From Pelagibacteraceae bacterium AG-447-E22 (GTDB taxonomy: Bacteria > Pseudomonadota > Alphaproteobacteria > Pelagibacterales > Pelagibacteraceae), in assembly GCA_003212295.1 (NCBI GenBank), contig QCQC01000002.1, forward strand, positions 1 to 64,000: a stretch of 64,000 bases of DNA, read 5' to 3'. Within the stretch, counting starts at the first letter, position 1, and every line of letters starts with the position of its first letter. The notes under the pieces were generated by a model. The model did not search any database. It was not told the origin of the DNA and worked only from the letters and a program-made list of their open reading frames with translations. The translations under genes and the position numbers were made by a program. Shown in pieces: positions 51,923 through 60,609 of this stretch.

Positions 51923-53485
51923 CTATTCAATTATTTTCTTTAATTCAGTTAAATAACCTGAATAGTTTTCCCATTTTTTAATAGAAGATTTATAAACAGG
52001 TGTTCTAACTTGGGCCAAACTTGCAGTTGCAACTTTACTCCTATTTTTGTGAGGCTTTAAACAATTTTTATCCCAATCAAGATTACAAAATTCAAGCAAT
52101 TGTTTAGTTTCTTTTTCTTGATCACCTACTAATCTTTCATAGGATAAATTGTAAATATCTTTATCAAATTTTTTATTCCAATATTCCATAAGTTTTTTAT
52201 AAAGATTAAAAAAATTACCTAAATTTCTAAGATTGTAACCAAATGATAAAGATGGACCAGAGAAAGAGTTTTTATAATTTGAAAAACAGGTATCCATAGG
52301 GTCTCTTGTGCAATGTATAATTTTAGAATTGGGGAATAAAATTTTTATAAAGCCAATCCATCTAAAATTAAGAGGAGCTTTATCTACCAAATAATCTTCT
52401 TTAAAATTAAAATTTTCTAAATTTTCTAAATAATCGCTTTGAATTAATTTTAACTTTCCTTCAGGTATATTTTCAATTTTGTTATTTATAAATTTTTTAT
52501 CATTAATTACATATTGATAGATTGCATCACTTAAAAAACTTAACTCACCGGCTCCATAAACGTTGTTATGTGAAGATAATATCTGTTCGACTAAAGTGGT
52601 TCCAGATCTAGGCATTCCAACAATAAAAATAATTTTTGTTTTAATATCAGTTTTTAATTGACCTCTATTTGATTTAAATAATTCATGTAATTGCTGAAAA
52701 AGTCTTTCATCATCATTAAAATTATATTTATATTTGTCGTTTGCAATTTTGTTCCCTAAACTCAAAAATTCAAAAGACTCTTTATATGATTTAATATCCT
52801 CATACGCTTTACCTAAAGAAAAATATAGACTTTGTTTTTGGTCTTTACTCAAATTTAAATTTAATTTGTTTTCCATGGATTTTAAATGATCATGATTTTT
52901 ATCTTTGTATTTTGTAATTAAACTTATTGATTTATCAACTGTAGTATTTTGGGGGTTAATTTCGTTTACTTTATATAAATTTTTAAGAGCAAGTTCAAAA
53001 TTTCCAACTTGCTGATGGTAATGCCCAAGTGCAGTGTAAATTATTTCATCGGATTGTTTTGATTTACTTAATTCAAGAGCTCTTTCGTAATTAGATTTAG
53101 CATCATCCATGTTCATATCAGTTAAATCTAAATTTGCCAGATTAACTAAAGCATCAATATAATCTTTATTAATAGATAGAGCTTTTTCAAAGTATTCTCT
53201 AGCAATTTTATTTTTATTTAATCTTGTACTTATCAAACCCAGATTATTAAGAATAAAAATATTGTTGGGACTATTTTGAATACCTATTTTTAAAATTTTC
53301 ATAGCATCGTCATTCTTATTTAATGATGACAATGCCAGAGCAGTAGCATTAATAAATATCTCTTGATCTGGAAATTTTTTTATTAAAACTTTTCCTTTTT
53401 GAACTACTTCTTCATGTCTGCCAGTATTATAAAGATTTACTAATATTGAAACTTGTTTTTTAAGATATTCTATTTGATCTTTCAT
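51923..53485 (-). CDS. TPR-repeat sulfotransferase (second copy)
   Basis: This 520-residue protein has an N-terminal array of TPRs (residues 15-255, e.g. NIFILNNLGLISTRLNKNKIAREYFEKALSI). The sulfotransferase domain begins near 282 with PAPS loop MPRSGTTLVEQ (PRSGTT at 292-297) and later ILFPNSKIIHCTRDPMDTCFSNY. It has the same architecture as the 30756-32231 gene, but the P-loop is TT rather than ST, and the TPR part is longer. The substrate is unknown. It sits between rho and mnmE on the opposite strand. Confidence 0.87.
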   Translation of the reverse strand: MKDQIEYLKKQVSILVNLYNTGRHEEVVQKGKVLIKKFPDQEIFINATALALSSLNKNDDAMKILKIGIQNSPNNIFILNNLGLISTRLNKNKIAREYFEKALSINKDYIDALVNLANLDLTDMNMDDAKSNYERALELSKSKQSDEIIYTALGHYHQQVGNFELALKNLYKVNEINPQNTTVDKSISLITKYKDKNHDHLKSMENKLNLNLSKDQKQSLYFSLGKAYEDIKSYKESFEFLSLGNKIANDKYKYNFNDDERLFQQLHELFKSNRGQLKTDIKTKIIFIVGMPRSGTTLVEQILSSHNNVYGAGELSFLSDAIYQYVINDKKFINNKIENIPEGKLKLIQSDYLENLENFNFKEDYLVDKAPLNFRWIGFIKILFPNSKIIHCTRDPMDTCFSNYKNSFSGPSLSFGYNLRNLGNFFNLYKKLMEYWNKKFDKDIYNLSYERLVGDQEKETKQLLEFCNLDWDKNCLKPHKNRSKVATASLAQVRTPVYKSSIKKWENYSGYLTELKKIIE

Positions 53486-53538
53486 TTTGAGATATTAAAT
53501 TTTGAAAAGATTATAATTAGGCATAAAATAGATTATAT

Positions 53539-53561
53539 TATAGTATATTTTTAATACTATA
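53539..53561. repeat. 8-bp inverted repeat just upstream of mnmE
   Basis: TATAGTAT (53539-53546) and ATACTATA (53554-53561) are perfect inverted arms with a 7-nt loop, ending 10 nt before the mnmE ATG. They may form a weak hairpin in the leader or be an operator. The arms are almost all A/T, so stability is low. Confidence 0.3.
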
Positions 53562-53571
53562 TTTTTACAGA

Positions 53572-54903
53572 ATGACAATTTATGCGTTATCTTCAGGACC
53601 AGGCATTTCAGGAGTAGCAATTATAAGAATTTCAGGACCTGAAACATATACAGTGATCAAATCATTAACTGGACGAGATAATTTAAAACCTAGAATGGCA
53701 AACCTTCTAAAAATAAACAATATCAACACTTCTGAGCTTATCGATGAAGGTATAATTATATGGTTTCCTGGCCCTGAAAGCTACACAGGAGAGGATATGG
53801 CCGAAATTCATGTACATGGAGGAAAAGCCGTAGTTTTGAGTGTTCAAAATGAAATTTCAAAAGTTAAAAATTGTCGATTAGCTGAACCAGGAGAATTTAC
53901 AAAGCGTGCTTTTCAAAATGGAAAGATCAATTTGTTAAAAGCAGAAAGTATAGCTGATTTAATCTCTGCAGAAACCGAAATTCAAAGATTACAAGCTATA
54001 AAAATTATGAAAGGAAAATCTTCAGATAAATTTAATGAATTAAGAGAAAAATTATTGAAAATTTTATCATTTGTTGAAGCAAAAATTGATTTTCCTGAGG
54101 AAGATATACCAGAAGAAAATTTAAAAAAGATTAAACAAGACGCTTCAGAAACTTTAAATGAAATTAAAAAAATTTTAAATGATCAAAAAATTGGAGAGAT
54201 TATCCGTGAAGGTTTTAAAGTTGCAATTGTTGGCCCAACTAATGCCGGTAAATCAAGTCTTCTAAATAATTTATCGAATAGAGAGGTTGCTATAGTTTCT
54301 GAAATTGCTGGAACCACACGAGATGTTGTCGAAGCACACCTAAATATAGATGGATACCCAGTTATCATATCTGATACCGCAGGAATTCGAGACTCAACTA
54401 ACGAAATTGAAAAGAAGGGAATAAAGTTATCACTAAAAAAAGCTGAAAATGCCGACTTAAAATTAGTGGTAGTTGATGCTAAAAGCATTGATTTAAGCGG
54501 TTTTTTAGATGATTTGCTTAAAAATGATGCTATTTTAGTTATTAATAAATCAGATCTATTAAAAGAAAAATTAAATCAAAAAATTCTTAAACATAATCAC
54601 GTTTTAATTTCATTAAAAGATAATGTAAATATAGATTTGTTAATTTCAAAAATTAAAAATAGTTTGGAAAATAAATTTATAACAGAAGAGGATATTTTAA
54701 TTACTCGAGAAAGACACAGACAACATTTAGAGCAGTGTGCGGATCATTTGAAAAATTTTTTGGACAAAAATGATAAAAAAGATTTTGATAAAGCAGCTGA
54801 AGATTTAAGATTGGCAACTAGAAATTTGGGTATGATTGTTGGAAAAGTTGATGTAGAGGAGATATTAGGTAGTATTTTCAACGATTTTTGTATCGGAAAA
54901 TAA
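53572..54903 (+). CDS. mnmE: MnmE (TrmE), tRNA U34 modification GTPase
   Basis: This 443-residue enzyme has the N-terminal tetrahydrofolate-binding domain (TIYALSSGPGISGVAIIRISGP, FPGPESYTGEDMAEIHVHGGKAVV). The G-domain has G1 GPTNAGKSSLLNNL, G2 GTTRD, G3 DTAG and G4 NKSD. The C-terminus is FCIGK, the family's CxGK end, required for modification. With MnmG it makes 5-carboxymethylaminomethyl-U34. The next gene is mnmG after a 115-nt gap. Confidence 0.97.
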   Translation: MTIYALSSGPGISGVAIIRISGPETYTVIKSLTGRDNLKPRMANLLKINNINTSELIDEGIIIWFPGPESYTGEDMAEIHVHGGKAVVLSVQNEISKVKNCRLAEPGEFTKRAFQNGKINLLKAESIADLISAETEIQRLQAIKIMKGKSSDKFNELREKLLKILSFVEAKIDFPEEDIPEENLKKIKQDASETLNEIKKILNDQKIGEIIREGFKVAIVGPTNAGKSSLLNNLSNREVAIVSEIAGTTRDVVEAHLNIDGYPVIISDTAGIRDSTNEIEKKGIKLSLKKAENADLKLVVVDAKSIDLSGFLDDLLKNDAILVINKSDLLKEKLNQKILKHNHVLISLKDNVNIDLLISKIKNSLENKFITEEDILITRERHRQHLEQCADHLKNFLDKNDKKDFDKAAEDLRLATRNLGMIVGKVDVEEILGSIFNDFCIGK

Positions 54904-54950
54904 AAGCTATTTTGCTGTATTTTTGGCCCTTTTTTGACTATTTTCATTGA

Positions 54951-54967
54951 TAAATAAGGCTTATTTA
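54951..54967. repeat. 17-bp palindrome between mnmE and mnmG
   Basis: TAAATAAG-G-CTTATTTA is a perfect palindrome with a single central base, followed by a run of A. It is more likely to be an operator or protein-binding site than a terminator, since no T-tract follows on the plus strand. It lies 52 nt before the mnmG ATG. Confidence 0.35.
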
Positions 54968-55018
54968 AAAAAAAAACTCAATTCTTGTAAATTTTTAAAT
55001 CAAATATAAATTTACAGC

Positions 55019-56890
55019 ATGAAAAAAGATATTTCATTTGATGTAGTAGTAATTGGTGGAGGGCATGCAGGCTGCGAGGCAGCAGCAGCATCTGCACGAC
55101 TTGGAATTGACACTGCTCTATTTACTCACAATAAAAATACCATTGGAGAAATGTCATGTAATCCTGCTATCGGTGGGTTAGGTAAAGGTCATCTGGTGAG
55201 AGAAATTGATGCTTTAGATGGAGTTATGGGTGAAGTAGCTGATAAGTCTGGAATACAATTTAGATTGTTAAATAGAAGTAGAGGACCTGCAGTAAGAGGT
55301 CCAAGAACTCAGTCAGATAGATCATTATACCGCAAATTTATGCAGGAAAAACTTGTAAACTATTGTAATTTAAGCATTTTTTCAGATCCTGTAATAAAAT
55401 TTATTTTTACAAATAATAAAATAAGTGGATTTATTACACAGAAAGGTAACAAAGTAAGTTGTAGCAAGTTAATCTTAACAACTGGGACATTTTTAAATGG
55501 TTTGATCCATATAGGAGATGAAAGAACTCCTGCAGGTCGATTTAATGAAAAACCAAGCACAGGTTTAAGTGAGCAGTTAGAGAAATATAAATTTAAAATT
55601 GGCCGATTAAAAACAGGAACACCTCCTAGGCTAGATTCTAGGTCTATCAATTATGAAAATTTGGAAAAACAGTTCGCAGATGATGTTCCATATTTTTTTT
55701 CTTTTTTAACAAAAAAAAATTTTAACAAGCAAGTGTCATGTTCCATGACCTATACTAATAAAAAGGTTCATAAGATTATCGAAAAAAATTTATCCAAAAG
55801 TGCAATGTATTCTGGAAGTATTCAGGGTGTAGGTCCAAGATATTGTCCTTCAATAGAAGATAAAATAGTGAAATTTGCGGACAAGACAAGACATCAGATA
55901 TTTTTAGAGCCTGAGGGGCTTAATGACCATACAATTTACCCAAATGGTATTTCGACTTCTCTACCTGAAGTTGTGCAAGCAGAAATACTCAATAATATCA
56001 ATGGTTTAGAGAATGTTAAGATTATTAGACCAGGATATGCCATAGAATACGATTATATTGATCCTAGAGAGCTTTTTTTGACATTGGAAACAAAAAAAAT
56101 AAAGAACTTATATCTTGCCGGTCAAATCAATGGAACCACAGGATATGAAGAGGCGGCAGCTCAAGGTCTTATAGCTGGCATTAACGCTGCCCTGTCTATA
56201 AAAAATATGGAGCCTTTTATATTAGACCGATCAGATGCTTATATTGGAGTGATGATTGATGATTTGGTAACAAAGGGTGTAGCTGAACCATACAGGATGT
56301 TCACGTCACGTGCTGAGTATAGATTGAGCCTTAGATCTGATAATGCAGATTTGAGACTTACCCATAAAGGAATTAAGATTGGATTGATATCAGACCTGAG
56401 AAAAGAGATTTTTGAAGATAAATTTAATAAATTGAGCAAAATCTCAATGCAAATGGCTAATTTAAATATATCACCTTCAAAAGCAGATAAGTTCGGGATT
56501 AAAATTGCGAAAGATGGTGTTTTTAGAACTGCTGATGAAATTTTAACCCAAAAAAGCGTAAATATGAAGAAAATTAGGGAAATTTGGCCAGAAATTATAA
56601 ATAGTGGGCATGAAATTGATGAGCAGATTGAAATTAATTCCCATTACAGGGGTTATTTGAAGAAACAAAAGGCAGATATTTTGGCTTTTAAAAGAGATGA
56701 GAACTTAATAATACCAGAAAATATTGACTATGATCAATTTTCTGGTCTTTCTAACGAGGTTAAAGCTAAATTTAAAGAAATAAGGCCTAAAACCATGGGT
56801 CAGGCACTCAGAATAGACGGAATTACACCTGCGGCCGTATATATTTTGTTGTCACATGTCAAAAGAAAGTCTATTAAGCATATAGCTTAA
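55019..56890 (+). CDS. mnmG: MnmG (GidA), tRNA U34 modification flavoprotein
   Basis: This 623-residue FAD protein has the dinucleotide motif [12 protein letters not shown] (residues 12-23), [38 protein letters not shown], the catalytic-loop region [10 protein letters not shown] and the C-terminal [19 protein letters not shown] for MnmE binding. It forms the MnmEG complex. It overlaps rsmG by 1 nt. Confidence 0.98.
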   Translation: MKKDISFDVVVIGGGHAGCEAAAASARLGIDTALFTHNKNTIGEMSCNPAIGGLGKGHLVREIDALDGVMGEVADKSGIQFRLLNRSRGPAVRGPRTQSDRSLYRKFMQEKLVNYCNLSIFSDPVIKFIFTNNKISGFITQKGNKVSCSKLILTTGTFLNGLIHIGDERTPAGRFNEKPSTGLSEQLEKYKFKIGRLKTGTPPRLDSRSINYENLEKQFADDVPYFFSFLTKKNFNKQVSCSMTYTNKKVHKIIEKNLSKSAMYSGSIQGVGPRYCPSIEDKIVKFADKTRHQIFLEPEGLNDHTIYPNGISTSLPEVVQAEILNNINGLENVKIIRPGYAIEYDYIDPRELFLTLETKKIKNLYLAGQINGTTGYEEAAAQGLIAGINAALSIKNMEPFILDRSDAYIGVMIDDLVTKGVAEPYRMFTSRAEYRLSLRSDNADLRLTHKGIKIGLISDLRKEIFEDKFNKLSKISMQMANLNISPSKADKFGIKIAKDGVFRTADEILTQKSVNMKKIREIWPEIINSGHEIDEQIEINSHYRGYLKKQKADILAFKRDENLIIPENIDYDQFSGLSNEVKAKFKEIRPKTMGQALRIDGITPAAVYILLSHVKRKSIKHIA

Positions 56891-57537
56891 TGGATAATCA
56901 AATATTAAATTCTTACTCTAAATTATCAAACCTGAATGTTTCACGTGAAACTTGTAATGAGCTCGAAACTTTAGTTTCAATGATTCAACAAAAAAATAGA
57001 AAAATTAACATAATAAGCAGAAAAATATCTAAAAAAGAGGAAATAAGAGAGAGACATATCATTGATTCAGCACAAATTATTGATTTTGTTGACTTAAATA
57101 GTAATACAACCTCTGATTTAGGAGCAGGGGGAGGTATGCCAGGCCTAATAGTTGCAATAGTTATGAAAAAAATAAAAAATAATATGAAAATCAATCTGTA
57201 TGAAAAAAGTTATCACAAATGTGCTTTTTTAAAAGAAGTTTCAAAAAAATTAAATTTGAACACTGATATAATTCAAAAAGATATTTTTACGGTTAAAAAT
57301 ATTGAAACAGGAACAGTAATGTCCAGAGCTTTTAAACCTATGCCAGTAATCCTTGATTTGATAAATCAAAATTTCACAAAATATAAGAACATAATTTTGT
57401 TCATGGGAAGTTCAGGAAGAAAAATCTTAAATAACACACTCAAAGAATGGGATATAGATTATGAAGAAAAAAAAAGTTTAACCAATAATGATTCATTTAT
57501 ATTAAATTTAAAACAAATTAGAAAAAAATTTTCATGA
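56890..57537 (+). CDS. rsmG: RsmG (GidB), 16S rRNA G527 methyltransferase
   Basis: This 215-residue SAM methyltransferase has NIISRKISKKEEIRERHIIDSAQIIDF, the SAM site DLGAGGGMPGLIVAIV and VMSRAFKPM. It methylates G527 in 16S rRNA. Codons for residues NVSRETC overlap the parS site at 56937-56952. It links mnmG to parA (57534) with a 4-nt overlap, the conserved gid-par order near oriC. Confidence 0.95.
   Translation: MDNQILNSYSKLSNLNVSRETCNELETLVSMIQQKNRKINIISRKISKKEEIRERHIIDSAQIIDFVDLNSNTTSDLGAGGGMPGLIVAIVMKKIKNNMKINLYEKSYHKCAFLKEVSKKLNLNTDIIQKDIFTVKNIETGTVMSRAFKPMPVILDLINQNFTKYKNIILFMGSSGRKILNNTLKEWDIDYEEKKSLTNNDSFILNLKQIRKKFS
56937..56952. other. parS: parS centromere site inside rsmG
   Basis: TGTTTCACGTGAAACT matches the universal 16-bp parS consensus TGTTTCACGTGAAACA in 15 of 16 positions. 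It lies inside the start of rsmG, 0.6 kb before parA, and would load ParB. The presence of parA and parB 0.6-1.4 kb downstream makes the call strong. It lies about 8.9 kb from the candidate oriC. Confidence 0.9.
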
Positions 57538-58328
57538 AAATAATATCAATAATAAATCAAAAAGGTGGTGTTGGAAAAACAACTACAGTGATAAATCTTG
57601 CATCAGCATTATCGCAACAAGAAAAAAAAATTTTAGTAATTGATCTAGATCCACAAGGGAATGCAACGACAGGATTAGGGTTATCAAACACAGGACAATC
57701 AGATCAAACCATATATGGAATTTTAAATGGAACAATGTCAATCGCAAATGTTATTAAAAAAACAAAGTTTGAAAATTTAGATCTGATTACGTCTAACGTA
57801 GATTTGTCTGGTCTTGAAGTTGAAACTGCTGGCGATAATGATAGAGCATTCATTTTAAAAGCCAAATTAGCCGCATATTTAAACGATTCTGGAGCTTTTT
57901 ATGATTATATTCTAATAGATTGCCCACCATCATTGAGCTTATTAACTGTAATGGCTCTAGTATCATCAAATTCATTATTAGTCCCACTTCAAACAGAATT
58001 CTTTGCTTTGGAAGGCCTTACTCAACTAATGAAGACTATTGAAAGAATAAAAATTAATTTAAATCCATCGCTTGAGATTCAGGGGATACTTTTAACTATG
58101 TATGATAGAAGAAATAAGTTATCTTCTCAAGTCGAGCAAGAGGCCAGAGGTTACTTTAAAGAAAAAGTTTATCAAACAGTAATTCCAAGAAATGTTAGAT
58201 TATCTGAGGCCCCATCTCATGGCGTTCCAGTCTTAATATATGATAAAAATTGTCCAGGTAGTAAATCATATTATAGTTTTACAGATGAGTTTATTTCTCA
58301 AGAAAACAAAATAGGAAGTGCTGCATAA
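57534..58328 (+). CDS. parA: ParA, chromosome-partitioning ATPase
   Basis: This 264-residue deviant-Walker ATPase has MKIISIINQKGGVGKTTTVINLASAL (Walker A at residues 10-17), the switch region IDLDPQGNATTGLG and IDCPPSLSLLTVMAL. NVRLSEAPSHGVPVLIYDKNCPGSKSY closes it, typical of chromosomal ParA (Soj). It moves ParB-parS complexes. It overlaps rsmG and parB. Confidence 0.97.
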   Translation: MKIISIINQKGGVGKTTTVINLASALSQQEKKILVIDLDPQGNATTGLGLSNTGQSDQTIYGILNGTMSIANVIKKTKFENLDLITSNVDLSGLEVETAGDNDRAFILKAKLAAYLNDSGAFYDYILIDCPPSLSLLTVMALVSSNSLLVPLQTEFFALEGLTQLMKTIERIKINLNPSLEIQGILLTMYDRRNKLSSQVEQEARGYFKEKVYQTVIPRNVRLSEAPSHGVPVLIYDKNCPGSKSYYSFTDEFISQENKIGSAA

Positions 58329-59173
58329 TGAATTCAAAAATTAAAAAAGGTTTAGGAAGAGGCCTTTCATCTTTAATTGGTGAGACAAAAATTGAAACCC
58401 AAACTAATAAATTGTTATTAAGCGATATAGTTCCAAATAAGTTACAGCCTAGGAAAAATTTTGATGAAGAAAATTTAACTGATCTAACTAATTCAATAAA
58501 AGAACGAGGAGTAATCCAACCTATTATTGTAAGAAAATCAAATTCTGAAAGTTCAAAGTTTGAGATTATAGCTGGTGAAAGAAGATGGTTGGCCGCTAGA
58601 AAAGCTGGTCTCCATGAAATTCCTGTTGTTGTTACTGAGGCAGACGATCTTAAATCCTTAGAATTCGCGATTGTTGAAAATGTTCAAAGACATGATCTCA
58701 ATCCATTGGAAGAAGCATTAGGATATAAACGACTTATAGATGAATTTTCATATGATCAGGAAAAAGTTGCAAAATTTATAGGTAAAAGTAGGAGTTATAT
58801 TACTAATTCTTTAAGACTATTAAACTTACCTGAAGAAGTGTTAAAGTTTTTAGAAGAAAAAAAATTAAGTTCAGGTCACGCAAAAATATTAGTAGGTATG
58901 GATAATGCACTATTTGTTGCAAATAAAATTATTGAAAAGAAATTATCAGTTCGTCAGGCAGAAAATTTTGTTAAAATTTTCAAGAAAAAAAATACTCCCA
59001 ATAAGAATATAAAAGATCCCAATATAAAAAATCTAGAAGTATCGCTATCTGATAAAATTGGGCTTAATGTTGAGATAAGAAATAATAAAAGAAATAAAGG
59101 TACAATTACTTTTTCTTATCATGACATTGATCAACTAAATAAGATAATAGAGGTTATAAAGTCTAATTATTAG
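58328..59173 (+). CDS. parB: ParB, chromosome-partitioning CTPase / DNA-binding protein
   Basis: This 281-residue protein has the ParA-contact motif GLGRGLSSLIG, the CTP-binding N-terminal fold ending in GERRWLAARKAGL, ENVQRHDLNPLEEALGYKRL, a helix-turn-helix (YDQEKVAKFIGKSRSYITNSLRLLNLP) that reads parS and a C-terminal dimerisation region. It spreads from parS at 56937. Its 3' end overlaps holA by 11 nt in convergent orientation. Confidence 0.97.
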   Translation: MNSKIKKGLGRGLSSLIGETKIETQTNKLLLSDIVPNKLQPRKNFDEENLTDLTNSIKERGVIQPIIVRKSNSESSKFEIIAGERRWLAARKAGLHEIPVVVTEADDLKSLEFAIVENVQRHDLNPLEEALGYKRLIDEFSYDQEKVAKFIGKSRSYITNSLRLLNLPEEVLKFLEEKKLSSGHAKILVGMDNALFVANKIIEKKLSVRQAENFVKIFKKKNTPNKNIKDPNIKNLEVSLSDKIGLNVEIRNNKRNKGTITFSYHDIDQLNKIIEVIKSNY

Positions 59174-60158
59174 CTAAATTAGCTTTGTAGAAAATAAAAT
59201 CTAATAGAATGTTTATTGATGAAGATATGTTCTTTTTTAAAATTAACTCCGTTTGATTTATTTCCTCAATTAAGTTTATAACGCCATCTGTTGTCCAACT
59301 CTGAACTTGTTTTTTTACTATTTCTTTTTCTTTCCAAAATATAGGTGGTTTAAAAGAGGTTATGGCAATATCAATATTATCTCTATTGTTTTCAATATGA
59401 TTTTTAATTCTCAAAAGTCTTTTAGATTTATTTAAGAAATATCTCAAAATCATTATTGAATCATCATTAGAAAAGTTATTTTCGTTTATTATTTTTATTA
59501 ATTGCGTTTTATTTTTAGCCAAACATGAGTCAATTAGAAGTGACACGTCATATTCTCCAGCTAGATTTGTTAATTTAAGAATTTCATCGAAATTTATTGT
59601 CTTCTTTTCTTTTAAGTAAATACTAATTTTATTTAGTTCATTTTTTAAATTTTGTCTTTTGCAATTAGCTCTTTCCACTAATAAATTGATAGATTGAGTT
59701 GATATATTAATTTTTTTTTCTTTAAAAAAATTGATAGCAATTGCATTTAAGTTTTGATTTGTGTCTGGATAGAAAGGTATACAAATTAAATTTTTATCTT
59801 TTTCAAATAAATTTCTTAATTTTGATTTTTTGTCTAGTAAATCAGATTCTATTACTATTATAAAATCCTCATATTTTTTTAAGATAATTTCATCTATAAT
59901 ATTTTTAATTTTATCCGATGCTTTTTTAATAACTATGAATTTTTCTTTATCAAAAAGTGACCCAGATGAAATAGAACTGAAAAAACTTTCCAAATTTTTT
60001 AATATTTCGTTTTCATAATAATTGAATCTATTTAAATTTCTTTTTTTATAAATATTATCTATTATCTCATTTTTAAAACCTTCATTATCACCATATAATA
60101 AAAATAGTTTCGATTTTTTATAATCTATTTTATTTATTTCGTAATTTTTAATAATCAT
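59163..60158 (-). CDS. holA: HolA, DNA polymerase III delta subunit
   Basis: This 331-residue clamp-loader subunit shows KLFLLYGDNEGFKNEIIDNI, LFDKEKFIVIKKASDKIKN and a C-terminal collar. Characteristic delta features are SSISSGSLFDKEKFIVI and NAIAINFFKEKKINISTQSINLLVERANCKRQNLKNELNKISIYL. The sequence is divergent but placement before lptE and leuS matches alphaproteobacteria. It overlaps lptE by 11 nt. Confidence 0.9.
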   Translation of the reverse strand: MIIKNYEINKIDYKKSKLFLLYGDNEGFKNEIIDNIYKKRNLNRFNYYENEILKNLESFFSSISSGSLFDKEKFIVIKKASDKIKNIIDEIILKKYEDFIIVIESDLLDKKSKLRNLFEKDKNLICIPFYPDTNQNLNAIAINFFKEKKINISTQSINLLVERANCKRQNLKNELNKISIYLKEKKTINFDEILKLTNLAGEYDVSLLIDSCLAKNKTQLIKIINENNFSNDDSIMILRYFLNKSKRLLRIKNHIENNRDNIDIAITSFKPPIFWKEKEIVKKQVQSWTTDGVINLIEEINQTELILKKNISSSINILLDFIFYKANLANN

Positions 60159-60609
60159 CTAAATTTCTCAACTTTAAAATAAGTTTATCAAAAATTTTTT
60201 CTATTAAATTTTTTTCAATATTTTTCTTATATTGTTCAAATTCAAATTTATTTGATTGATTACCGTAACTAAATTTTTCATTGAATTTATAAGTTTTTGT
60301 TTCATTATTTGATAAAGATATAATCACAGTAGTTTGTATTTGCATCTCTAGGATTACAGGATCACCTTTATTATCTTTTGATAAAATAGCTTCATTTTTA
60401 TTTGAATTAATTTTTAATGAAATTTTTCTTTTTTCATTTATTTCAGTATAACGTTTTAAATTTCTTTCTATTGATCTTGAGATTTTATCATCGTTTTCAG
60501 TATCTATATTTTCTATATAAAAATTTAAGTCTTTAGATGAATAAATTGGTTCGTAGCCTGTACATTGTCCGAGTAACAAAAATATAGTTATAAAAATAAT
60601 TTTCCTCAT
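60148..60609 (-). CDS. lptE: LptE, LPS-assembly outer-membrane lipoprotein
   Basis: This 153-residue protein has a lipoprotein signal peptide ending at lipobox LGQC (Cys16), then GYEPIY, typical of LptE. A C-terminal [22 protein letters not shown] helix follows. It plugs LptD during LPS insertion. The sequence is short and weakly conserved, so synteny (leuS-lptE-holA) supports it. It overlaps both neighbours. Confidence 0.85.
   Translation of the reverse strand: MRKIIFITIFLLLGQCTGYEPIYSSKDLNFYIENIDTENDDKISRSIERNLKRYTEINEKRKISLKINSNKNEAILSKDNKGDPVILEMQIQTTVIISLSNNETKTYKFNEKFSYGNQSNKFEFEQYKKNIEKNLIEKIFDKLILKLRNLDDY

Noticed and set aside
54183-54488. Minus-strand frame inside mnmE
   Set aside because: It is a shadow of the mnmE G-domain; the sense strand has all GTPase motifs.
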